A stretch of DNA of 64,000 bases from assembly GCA_014607495.2 (NCBI GenBank), contig CP053155.1, positions 10,726,001-10,790,000 on the forward strand, in the 5' to 3' direction. The notes below the pieces were generated by a model. It ran no database searches. It was not told the DNA's origin and was given only the letters and a program-made list of their open reading frames with translations. This stretch comes from Carposina sasakii (Eukaryota; Arthropoda; Insecta; Lepidoptera; Carposinidae). Both the position numbers and the translations under genes were made by a program. This document shows, piece by piece, positions 55,118 to 64,000 of the stretch. Positions within the stretch are counted from its first letter, which is position 1; every line of letters begins with the position of its first letter.

Positions 55118-55202
55118 GTGAGTAAAAATTACTGTGGTGTAACTCAACAGAATGGTACTTGTTCAGCATTCCGTATTTGCCTGGCTGTAAATTACAGGGT
55201 AT
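55118..55202. mobile_element. family D MITE, end fragment
   Basis: GTGGTGTAACTCAACAGAAT, GGTACTTGTTCAGCATTCCG and TATTTGCCTGGCTGTAAATT are followed by ACAGGGTATA. They match the right end of the 17.5-18.05 kb element. Confidence 0.65.
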
Positions 55203-55209
55203 AAGTTTT

Positions 55210-56525
55210 ATCCCTTGTAAGCTATAAGTTTCACAGCCTCTTTAGAGTTAAAATTAGATTTAGTCATGCAAAATACCTCACTGATAAAGTTCACATTGGT
55301 TAAAGCAATCTCTCCAAAAATAAAACCTTCATCAACTCTACAAAGATCTTTTATTACAAAGTTTGAACTAATGTTAACAAAATGTAAATTTAAAGTGAAG
55401 CCAGGGCGTTAATGAACGAACGAGTCCGAACATTAATATGAAAGAGACAATTAAAGTGCAAATAGAGGTGACTCTACACACTCGTTGAGATTCGCCTTCT
55501 CAGATTTTTTGACGAGGATTTACGAAATTTTTGGATACACCTTTAAAGCACAATGTTGACAACCTCAGTAACCTATCTTTGAATGGCTACATAGATATAT
55601 ACACGGTGGTTTTTCCAAAATGAGGTATCCAAAACTGCAGGATCATAAGTTAGATCACACAGCCACGGCTACGTATGTATACGAGTTTAAGAAATTATCT
55701 GTACTTTATCCATTTTTCTGACGTTCTGAATGTGCGAAGACTTTTATTAATATTGAATAAAATTTAATGTTACCTAATAATGAAGCAATAAATTATTTTT
55801 ATTACACTTCTATTTCGTATAATAAATAACTGTCTTCTCACTACAAATTTTCAAATCTATATAATATATTAATAACTGGGTGAACCTTTGAATCCAGGGT
55901 AATACAATACAATATTTCATATTTATTTTAGGTATTTTGTAGCCTAGATTTACAGATGAAGTAAAGTGAAAACAGCTATTAAAATAAAATATTTCCATTC
56001 ACTAAGAAAACTATCTATTAGTCATGATTAATTGTGGTAACAACACGTTGTTGTAACAATCTGAAGATTACAAAATAATAACAACATTATATCAACAAAA
56101 AGATCAATCACATTCTAAGAGGATTCATTCATTTCACCTAAATGAAGGACCTCCAAAGATTTAAACATTCATGTCGGCGAAGCTTCTTTCAGTTCCTCTA
56201 TTCTGGGTCGTGACATAAAAGTGACCTACTTACGAATCATCTGGCAAACTTTAGTTAGAATGAATGAATAATATAATAAAATGAAGTTTTATTCATACGA
56301 AAAGCTTTCGCCAACGCCTGTCTTAATGCTTATTAAGACTTGTCCGCACTTAGCAAATTTGACATGCATTTTTTGGATGTATATTCTTTGACGAAATAAA
56401 TGATAGATACACGAATCTCTTTAGATTTTTATGACGTAAGTGAAAGATAAAGCTTGTATCGACATAATTGGATTAACAAATTAGGTTTTCATGATTTAAG
56501 TTAGCATTATATAGGTATGCTGATA
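55210..56525. other. no recognisable feature
   Basis: AT-rich. The 62-aa minus-strand frame at 55810-55998 has no supporting signal. Confidence 0.45.
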
Positions 56526-56532
56526 ATATGCC

Positions 56533-56597
56533 TATAGTGGGACTAGGTCAATGTGTTGTGAAGTGTGTGAATATATATTTATTTATTTATAGTATAG
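56533..56597 (+). mobile_element. 5'-truncated family T SINE (3' end)
   Basis: AGTGGGACTAGGTCAATGTG and TTGTGAAGTGTGTGAATAT, then an (ATTT)n tail, match the last 50-60 bases of the SINE at 20.42-20.67 kb. Another SINE follows almost at once. Confidence 0.8.
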
Positions 56598-56602
56598 GTA
56601 TA

Positions 56603-56965
56603 TTATGATAGCCCAGTGGTTAAAACGTGCACCTTCCAAGCGGGAGGCGTAAGTTCAATCCCAGTCACGGGCCTGTACCAATGAATTTATTTCATGTACA
56701 GATTTTAATGTTGCAAAATTGTCACTTAGCTCGTGCCTCGGCAAGCACGTAAAACCGTTGGTCCTACGCCTGATCTCTCTCCGGTCGTATTGGCTTTCCG
56801 TCCCATCGGACTATGAGAGTAACGGAATAGAGAGTGCATTTGTGTTTGCGCACATACTTGTGCACTATAATATCCCCTGCGTACCTGGCCAATCTCCGTA
56901 GAGATTGGTCGCCATGGCCGAAATACGGACGGCGATCATCATCATTATCATAGTTATAAAAAATA
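56603..56965 (+). mobile_element. tRNA-headed SINE (family U), copy 2
   Basis: The head GATAGCCCAGTGGTTAAAAC (box A-like) and AAGTTCAATCCCAGTCACGG (box B-like) come first. They are followed by GTGCCTCGGCAAGCACGTAA, CCTGATCTCTCTCCGGTCGT, GACTATGAGAGTAACGGAAT and GTCGCCATGGCCGAAATACG, then an (ATC)n tail. A 7-bp ATATTAT at either side may be a target duplication (56600 and 56963). The two open frames at 56.7-57.0 kb are inside the SINE. Confidence 0.85.
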
Positions 56966-56969
56966 TTAT

Positions 56970-57740
56970 TTGAGCTTACCAAAATAAAGAAATAACACAT
57001 GGTAGTGACCCACCGAGACGCGCCTATATTTTACTTCAAATATTAAACTCAATTCAGTACTTTGGAGAGAGTATTTCTAAACAATCTCGTACAATACAAT
57101 CAAGAATGAAGACCAAGACCTAGGCAAACATCGTAGGCGTCCGGTTTCCAAAGCGCGTGGAAAGTTTACACGCCGACAGTTTGCAAGTTCAAATATTTAC
57201 ACCTCGTTTACTATTTAGTAACTCATTAGGCTGATTATAACTTTCTAAGGTATTTTAAAATATTTAACCTTATGTAGGCTCTAAAATCATGATTTTCTAC
57301 ATTTTACATGATGATAAGTTTTTTCTAAACAATTACTAGTTTTAAAATTAGGATGTTTTTTTATGTTATGTTTTTGTCATCGTTAAATCATCAATTTAAA
57401 TGACTAACAATTACCTAAAACAGAGCAAGCAGTTTTCTATTTAAATATTTTATTTTGTCTTAGCGTAGTATTTTAAATGAATATGACTCTACAGCTATAA
57501 TATTACTATCTACTATTTATACCAATTCCCGCATATAGAGTTAGAATACGTACTTTGAAAATGTTTATTTCAAACGATTTCAATCGCCATTAACGATCTA
57601 ACATAACATTCAAATTACAGACACAGAAATGGTTCCGTTTGTTATTGCTCGACTGGGGTACATAGAATTCCGCCCATCTTTCTTTTAATGCCTTTTTATC
57701 CGTTTAATGCCAAGTGATTCAAATTTAAAGCAAGTGTGGT
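56970..57740. other. no recognisable feature
   Basis: AT-rich. One CpG-bearing patch at 57130-57180 (GTAGGCGTCCGGTTTCC, GCGCGTGGAAAG) stands out slightly, with no other signal. Confidence 0.4.
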
Positions 57741-57748
57741 AATTTGAG

Positions 57749-57896
57749 ATCGATTGATCGAAAAATCGATTTATCAGGCCCAAAAGATCGATTATTCAAT
57801 TCAATATGCAGTATAAATCGATCCAGTGAATCGATTTTTACCAATGAAGTTAAGTACATATATACATCTTACGATCAGCTTACGATTGAAATCGAT
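57749..57896. promoter_or_regulatory. cluster of six ATCGAT sites
   Basis: ATCGAT occurs at 57749, 57765, 57787, 57817, 57830 and 57891, within 148 bp. At about 35% GC one would expect roughly 0.05 by chance in that span. ATCGAT is the core of the binding site of insect DREF- and BEAF-like proteins (TATCGATA/CGATA). Whether it acts here is unknown, and it might be a decayed tandem repeat. The 64-aa frame across it is a shadow. Confidence 0.45.
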
Positions 57897-57939
57897 CTTT
57901 TTGAAAAGAATCGCTTGCTTTTAAAGCCGCTTTATTAAT

Positions 57940-59285
57940 AAAATTATGTGAACATTTTACGACTTCGAAAAGTGTCAAACATGTGCGTATCCAATCATAT
58001 ACCGTCAAGTTCTTGTTAAAACGCTGTAAATCTTCTTAAATTTAATGTTCTGTATCGAAAATAAATTGCAAGAAACAAAAGAGCTTCAGGTCGAGATGCA
58101 ATAAATTATATTTTTTTACAAGTCTTCGGTCAATGTGACTTTGGGTGATGTACCATTAACATCGACGAAATTTTACTGCAATTTTGTTATCTCAATTAAA
58201 ACAGCAAAACAAAGTGCTTTAAACACTATCCATATATTTCACACCGACAAGCAATGTATGTAAACAGGAGGAGGTTTCCAATAATATTTAGTTCATTTAT
58301 ACGTAAAAAGGGTAGTAGAGGTTACACTACATATCTAATTGGGAAATAAAATAATGGCCAACTTTGGTAAATAAAACTTACATCGTATCTACGTAAAATT
58401 TTGGTACAAGAGTCATAACATTTGTCGGCTTTAGAAAGTTACCTGTTTTCACCTCTCAATTTCACCCTAATCCTAGGACTGAGTTTGAACGCTTTGACAA
58501 TTGTGGTTAAATGAAGGGATTAGTTAGTCGTGAACCGTAGATGCGAGGCGACAGTCCCTATTTTTAGTAAATATTGACAGCTGAATATCAACCGAAATGT
58601 AGCCATAGTAGAAGATGCGCAGCAATATTTACTTTACATGCACATTCCAGCACACCACATATATCTATTTCTACTTTATCATTCTGAAAACCGCATAGTA
58701 ACTGGAAAAAAGTGAGTGTGTAACTTGCACACTTCTGCCACACCTCCTTGAAAATAATTGGCATGACCGGTGTCACATACATGCAGGTGCAGGTGACCTT
58801 AAGTGACGTGACGAAATATAATTATGTATAGTACATCTTACTTCTATTTATATTTAAGAAGTGGTTATAATATTATAGTACCTACAGGTCAAGAATTTCT
58901 TCATGCTTAGCTATAGATTACTCTATAATATGACCTAAAAAGACACATGAGATAAATCTAAACATTGTTAGGGACTAGAGTTATCTGTCAGCACAATCTG
59001 ATATATCTTTCAAATTATATCTTTAGTGCCTTATATTTTGCGCTGTGTAGTAATTATACTTTAAGTAATAAAATAAAATAATTTATAGAGTGGTGGTGTG
59101 ACAAGGTTTGCACTTAAATTACATTGTATGATATTTACGGCTTATTTTTCAAGAACTCATCCGCATTTTACTATGTTTGTTTTACGTAGATATATATTAA
59201 AATTTTCTTTTACTATATTATTACATAAATTCGAATTTATAATTTATCATTATTCGACCAACCTTAGATACCTTAAATTTTCAGC
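57940..59285. other. no recognisable feature
   Basis: AT-rich with short non-coding frames only. Confidence 0.45.
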
Positions 59286-59289
59286 GGGG

Positions 59290-59350
59290 TAATATGAGTT
59301 CAAATCTCACTCGGGTGAAGAATTTTTTCATTTTCTTATTAATATTTTAT
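59290..59350 (+). mobile_element. tRNA-like SINE, 5'-truncated copy 4 (family S)
   Basis: GAGTTCAAATCTCACTCGGG and TGAAGAATTTTTTCATTTTC, then TTATTAATATTTTA. Only the box B half and the tail remain. Confidence 0.75.
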
Positions 59351-59624
59351 GTTATTAGCATGTTAGCTTCCTTTCCACAATTCCCAATATTTCATGTTCC
59401 CGTGGGAATTTTGCCAATTCCTTTCTTGGTGCTCCTCCACAATTCCCAAGGAATTGTTTCGGCGCATTTTCTGTTAGTCACACAGTGGTTCAATCGCTTA
59501 GAGTTTTTTTATTTATAGGTACATTCGGTCATTGGTAGGAAAATTCAATTTCATTCCCAAAAGCTGCATCTATTTTATAACATTTGTACATCTTTTAGCA
59601 TACTGCAGTATATGTATTGATCGC

Positions 59625-59722
59625 AAATGAGATCGCTAGGAGAATGCCCCTTAATTTCTTAGTCGACTCTTACGATATCTATGGAAAAAGATGCATCCTA
59701 GTGAAGCCAGTTACAAAGTTTG
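59625..59722 (-). repeat. dispersed family R repeat, inverted partial copy
   Basis: Minus-strand words GATCTCATTTGCGATCAATA, AAGAGTCGACTAAGAAATTA, GGGGCATTCTCCTAGCGATC and CTTCACTAGGATGCATC. Confidence 0.65.
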
Positions 59723-59724
59723 TA

Positions 59725-61150
59725 AGTTTATATACAAAGCAAAATAATAGCGTGCATCTAGACTAAAACGTTGAATCATCGTCATTGACTTGTCTGGCAC
59801 TGAACCAGTTTGTTGTTACCTATATTAACAATAAGATTCGCGTTTTAAATGTCTTGTTGGCAAGCTTTTGAAATCCGGGTGCATTTGCTTGAACTATGAG
59901 AGACGATAGTAAAGCTTTTTATATTATGTGGGATCATATAAGATAACTTACTTTTGATCGAATCAATAGAGTTTCGTCGATACAGTTCTTGCTTCATTTA
60001 GCGTGTTCATTAATTGACGAGATAAAGTCTAACCCCGTGGAAATGTCGCAATAGTCGCCTAACTACTCTGATTCTAATCAGTTTAGATGAAAAAACTTAC
60101 AGTAGGGTTTTTTCTCTTATAGTTAGCCAGATATTTCAGTATGTGATAGCAATCCCAGACCGCATAAATTGTAGGAAATCTTGAAGGACCTATCTTTTGG
60201 AGAATGGAGGACGGTATTAAACTTCTGCAGTGTAACAAATATGGTATCTTGTGTGTACAAACTAAAAGCTCAAAAAATCATTCACAAATCAAACTCACAT
60301 CGCAACTACTCATCTCAAAACAAGGAACATTCATAACGAACTCAAACAAACTCCGCGGCTTAATTAATACCTGACGTCACATCAAATACTGCCTTCATCA
60401 AACCTTATACGAATACATAATTTAATTTATCATGAAAGCGATTTCGTGTACGCGTAAAACATACAAGTACATTAACATATGAATGATGTAAATGTGTCAC
60501 GTATCAGGGCACATTATGAAGTTACTACCTCTGTAGTGCTGTGATCCTGGTACCTACTTTGGTTTTGGTTTTGTTATCTACCTTTTTATTATAGTAGTAT
60601 GTAGTAGTAGATACTCTATGGACGAGCTTTTTCTTGCTTTGGTACCTTCGTAAGTCGTGTTACTACTACTACAGCTTCTTATTGCTTTGGTACTTTCGTA
60701 ACCCAATATCTTTCCACAATACTAGTCTTACCACTAGGTAGGTATATAGGTATGTTAACTTCATTATTATCTATATTCTAAATCACACCAAATAGAGGTA
60801 AACATGCAATGAGGTTGACATTCTCTTTCAAAACTATCAAAAGAAAGTATTCTATACAATAATCAACCAAAAATATACAGCGGAGAATGGACCAGTATGT
60901 CTTACAAGCACACACACACACACACACACGCGTCAGCCTATTGCAGTCTCCCAGACATGCCATAAGGCTACTATACTGACGCACTTAGAAAAATATAATT
61001 CAGAGAAATTACATAGTGTAAGTAAGTACCTAAGTTTTTTATATTTTTTTTTAAATAAATTTGTTTTGATACCCATTTAACAATAAATGCAGTCCAATCT
61101 ACGCTCATAATATTCGGTGAAACCAGATGAATAAATTTACGTAACGAATA
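59725..61150. other. no recognisable feature
   Basis: Mostly unassigned. An (AC)n run at 60905-60930 precedes a short LINE tail phrase (CAGCCTATTGCAGTCTCCCA, 60933). A weak family R core, CGCAATAGTCGCCTAACTAC, lies at 60047. The 68-aa minus-strand frame at 60778 reads through the (AC)n run. Confidence 0.45.
60905..60932. repeat. (CA)n microsatellite
   Basis: About eleven CA dinucleotides, then CGCG. Confidence 0.9.
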
Positions 61151-61179
61151 GGATAAGACGCCTGAGATCCCGACAAAGT

Positions 61180-61440
61180 CGAGTACGTTTATCGCTTGGG
61201 AATCGCGACACGAATTAATGGCATGCGTAGTTCGTAATTAAAGCCGCTGATTTCTCTATTCACAAATGTATCATGAAACTAGTATTATAATTAAAGAGCA
61301 ATCGATTTCGAGCGCGCCCAAAATTACGGTTTCCGACGTAATTTTGCCGAAATTCACGATTTTGGAGCGAATTGATGCTTGTATTAAATTATACGGATGA
61401 TCTATTTCGACGGTTTGATGCCAAATTGGTGTATTTATAT
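61180..61440. other. unique-looking segment with homeodomain-like TAAT sites
   Basis: Not recognisable as any repeat here. It has several TAATTA/ATTAAT-type words and a local inverted repeat, AAAATTACG…CGTAATTTT (about 61319-61346), in a CpG-richer context. It could be a conserved non-coding element, but nothing proves that. Confidence 0.25.
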
Positions 61441-61500
61441 TGATTTATGATTAGGTTATTAGGTAGGCTTTTTTGGGTGTTACGGGTAACACGTCCGTAG

Positions 61501-61612
61501 TGCCCACATTTTGAACTGCGTCGCGAATTAGTACGCGCTAACCGGCTACATCTTACTGCCCACATTTTGAACTGCTTCGCGAATTAGTACGCGATAACCG
61601 GCTACATCTTAT
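61501..61612. repeat. tandem duplication of a 56-bp CpG-rich unit
   Basis: TGCCCACATTTTGAACTGC starts at 61501 and 61557. The units share CGCGAATTAGTACGCG and TAACCGGCTACATCTTA with very few differences. Confidence 0.9.
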
Positions 61613-61614
61613 TT

Positions 61615-62250
61615 ACGCATAAAATCACACGAATATTATATATAGTTCATAAATGTAACGTTAGGTTATCAATTAACTAACTTATACACTTAATAACTAA
61701 TATTATAAATGCAAATATAAGTTTTGTTTGAGTACCTCTTTATTGACTCAACCAATCCTCTTGAAATTTTGCATTTACTTGTACTTGGAAGTATAGAGAA
61801 GGATATCCTAGTCCCATTCTCCGAGTAAGACCCCTAAGTACTTGTATCTTGAGTACTAATCAACGTTTAGAAATACAAAGAAATACTATCACACAGAGGT
61901 AATTTTAAATTGCAAACTTAACAACGAGAGAGAAATGGACTTGTAATTGAATGTAGAATGACGATAGATTTTTCAAAATCAAATTTTAATACTTTACCTC
62001 AGTTCGACACCTCAACTATTTCAGATAAACAGAAGATAGACATGTTCCTTCCGCATACGTAACAATAGTAGATTTAGATTAATCTATTAACTGACTAGGT
62101 TTAGGTCTCGTTTAAATACAGCGATATATCAAATACTTCATATTCTCATGTTGTCAACCATCAAATGTAGTTTACCTACTAATAATTTACACATACCTAA
62201 AGCATATTAATATCTATTACAATTTGACTGATACAATTTCGATTACATAT
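61615..62250. other. no recognisable feature
   Basis: AT-rich with nothing assignable. Confidence 0.45.
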
Positions 62251-62251
62251 A

Positions 62252-62365
62252 CAATACAGGATGGACATATATGTACAGGATAAACCTAGAAGTGTATAAG
62301 CAAAATACCTATAACTAAAAACGCAATCATATTCAACATTGAATTTTGTATACATCCTGTATAGT
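62252..62365. mobile_element. ~112-bp MITE with ACAGGATG/CATCCTGTA ends
   Basis: ATACAGGATGGACATATATG at the left and TTGTATACATCCTGTATA at the right form short inverted ends with the same CAGG-TG core as families A, M and D. The interior is short and non-coding. Parts of the 62197-62415 frame come from it. Confidence 0.6.
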
Positions 62366-62369
62366 GAAT

Positions 62370-62810
62370 ACAGAGTCATGAAATATACCCAAGGTAATAA
62401 TGAGTAAGACCACATTGCAAAACGATCTAAAAGTTCATGCAGTTCATCTGAGTGAGCTTAACTACAATACACTTCGATATTGAGTATTCTATTAAATAAA
62501 TAAATCGATTTATCAAACATTTAAAAATATTAACAAATTTCTCGTTGTAAAAGTGGGTAGGTAGGAATGTTGGGATATAATTTTAGCGTTTATTATTTTA
62601 GCATTATAATATAATTATTTCATATTAAAATAATTGTTCGTTGAACTTGTTACATCTTGTGAAACTTCCATCTCTCAAATTAATAAGTATAAGACCAACT
62701 GTGACTGTAGGCGGATCTAAAAGTTTTTGTTTTAAAGTTGTTTTAGTACGAATTACTTGAAATTTAGGACACAAAAAAAATCAGATTACCTAAATATCTC
62801 TTTGATGGCA
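62370..62810. other. no recognisable feature
   Basis: AT-rich with nothing assignable. Confidence 0.45.
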
Positions 62811-62814
62811 TGAA

Positions 62815-62885
62815 TATCAGCCTATTGCAGTCCATAGATAGAAGACTGATAGGGGTTTTTTGCCCGGTGGCATTGTGATTTTCGG
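62815..62885 (-). repeat. LINE tail fragment (CAGCCTATTGCAGTCCA)
   Basis: TCAGCCTATTGCAGTCCATA followed by GGGGTTTTTTGCCCGGTGGC. A diverged copy of the tail seen at 1.0 kb. Confidence 0.5.
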
Positions 62886-62889
62886 ACTA

Positions 62890-63235
62890 TGTATGTCAAC
62901 ACGGGAGACGCTGCTGCCTACTTTCCGGAAATGCTTAATCCTAAATAATGTGTGTTACAATTTCTATACTAGTAGTAGTTTGGATAGTAATTACTACTAA
63001 TATAAAAATTGTAGTAAATATAAAAATTATTACCATTTACTGCTTTTCTTCATACTCAACACTGAACTTGCAAATTAGCCTCGTGCTTGTATTAACGCAA
63101 ATGTATAATATTTTATTATTATTATTTATTAAGTTTATTAAGTTTACAGTTAACAAATTGTGACTGTACAATATCCTGCAAAACTGTTATAACAGTTTGA
63201 CTGCGGGAACGTGTCAAGCAAGTTACTATAGATAC
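62890..63235. other. no recognisable feature
   Basis: AT-rich. The 71-aa frame at 62948-63163 is an AT-rich, low-complexity hydrophobic string. Confidence 0.45.
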
Positions 63236-63237
63236 AT

Positions 63238-63375
63238 TACCAAATGTTAAAACCTATAATTTCTGAAAAAATAAACATGTGTATTTGAGTATTCCATTTT
63301 GTGGATTAGTTCTCTATAGTGGCCTACATGTAGAGCATTTCGTTTAACATGCCCCTTTTGCTACACATTTTATAG
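63238..63375. mobile_element. family M MITE, right-half fragment
   Basis: AAAATAAACATGTGTATTTG, TTGTGGATTAGTTCTCTATA, GTGGCCTACATGTAGAGC and TTCGTTTAACATGCCCCTTT are followed by TGCTACACATTTTATA. They match the right arm of the 15.6 and 16.9 kb elements. Confidence 0.7.
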
Positions 63376-63379
63376 CAGT

Positions 63380-64000
63380 TATTGCCTCTAACAGAGTTGT
63401 TAAAAGCATTTCAGCCATTTCCGTACAAATTTCTTCTAAATTGTTCCACCCGCAAGCCTCTTTCTAAAAACCGTTCTCCATGCACTAAGCCCAACCGCAA
63501 TATTTCGCGAGATCCCATGCATTTTAAACGTCGTCGCAATGGTAAAGGTTAACGCTCCCAAAGCCTACATTTACCTAAATTTTTCCTCAATTTCCCAGTG
63601 ATGTGTTGCCACTCCTATCGACGTATATCGCCTATTTTTTACACGCACCCGGGTTTGGGTATCTTTCTCACTTGGACACAATGTCATGTGTTGGCAAGAC
63701 CAGTCAAGATATCAATAAAAATAGTGCATAAATTATATTACTTATAAGAATTATTGTTGTTCTATTAATACATGTCTAAATATAAATAAATCTAGAGGTG
63801 TAATTTCAATATATTTAAAAAAACTTAGCGCTAGCTCTCTAGTCTCAAGTAGGTACTCATTTAATTGATTTTATAACGTTTTTTCAATTCTTTAAATAGC
63901 TTTTTTGTCACATCACGTGATGACGCCACCATGGTATTCCAATGAGTGAGTCCCTTTAGAACTATAGATAGATTTTTTAACAGTGTTGAAAGCGAAGCGT
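63380..64000. other. no recognisable feature
   Basis: AT-rich to the window end. CATCACGTGATG at about 63913 is a 12-bp palindrome around an E-box (CACGTG) and may be only chance. Confidence 0.45.

Noticed and set aside
63908..63925. E-box palindrome CATCACGTGATG as a regulatory site
   Set aside because: A single 12-bp palindrome without neighbours or a gene nearby. Chance is likely.

Overview
The window is eukaryotic, and I judge it to be a moth or butterfly (Lepidoptera). It is AT-rich and has no operons, Shine-Dalgarno sites or long intact genes. It is packed with interspersed repeats that look lepidopteran: the 'GCCTATTGCAGTCCACT' LINE tail, 'CTAGTGGACGCCCGCGAC' elements, 'AACCGACTTC' elements, tRNA-headed SINEs and several CAGGGTG-ended MITE families. 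Species cannot be told from what I see. I did not run any database search, so family names are descriptive.

I find no complete protein-coding gene. The one convincing piece of host-gene structure is at 37.5-37.66 kb: a CpG-rich patch with an arthropod TCAGT initiator, then a short coding start with an N-terminus that could begin a signal peptide, then a consensus GTAAGT splice donor. If real, it is the first exon of a plus-strand gene, and much of the right-hand 26 kb would be its first intron or intergenic DNA. The recognisable coding remnants are broken LINE reverse transcriptases at 10.2-10.9, 13.0, 43.1-43.3, 49.6-50.6 and 51.1-52.0 kb, plus a 5'-truncated sister of the 49.6 kb LINE at 4.9 kb.

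Layout. 0-6 kb: old repeats, a GGCATAAT-rich fold-back with a GC-rich core, a 39-bp-arm hairpin and a LINE tail. 6-10 kb: tandem repeats of 17, 87 and 99 bp and a probable solo LTR with a textbook TATA/initiator pair. 10-19.5 kb: a nested transposon district with LINE fragments, CAGGGTG-ended MITEs, a 110-bp tRNA-like SINE with a 12-bp target duplication, and a 449-bp-period array of palindromic units. 20-28.6 kb: SINEs, a 656-bp fold-back with a 9-bp target duplication and seven copies of a 9-mer, and two MITEs each interrupted by another repeat. 29-37 kb: mostly unique DNA with a perfect 145-bp palindrome at 32.4 kb and a GC-rich, TTAA-flanked MITE at 34.0 kb inserted in an older element. 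39-43.5 kb: one inverted and three head-to-tail copies of a roughly 895-bp repeat. 44-64 kb: a second 111-bp SINE with a 13-bp target duplication, a 73-bp-arm inverted repeat, LINE fragments, two longer SINEs, a cluster of ATCGAT sites and long stretches with nothing recognisable.

The components are linked mainly as transposons and their targets. The 54.4 and 56.6 kb SINEs share their 3' tail with the LINE fragment at 43.1 kb, which suggests a SINE-LINE partnership. Several MITE families share one CAGGGTG terminus, which suggests a shared or related transposase supplied from elsewhere.
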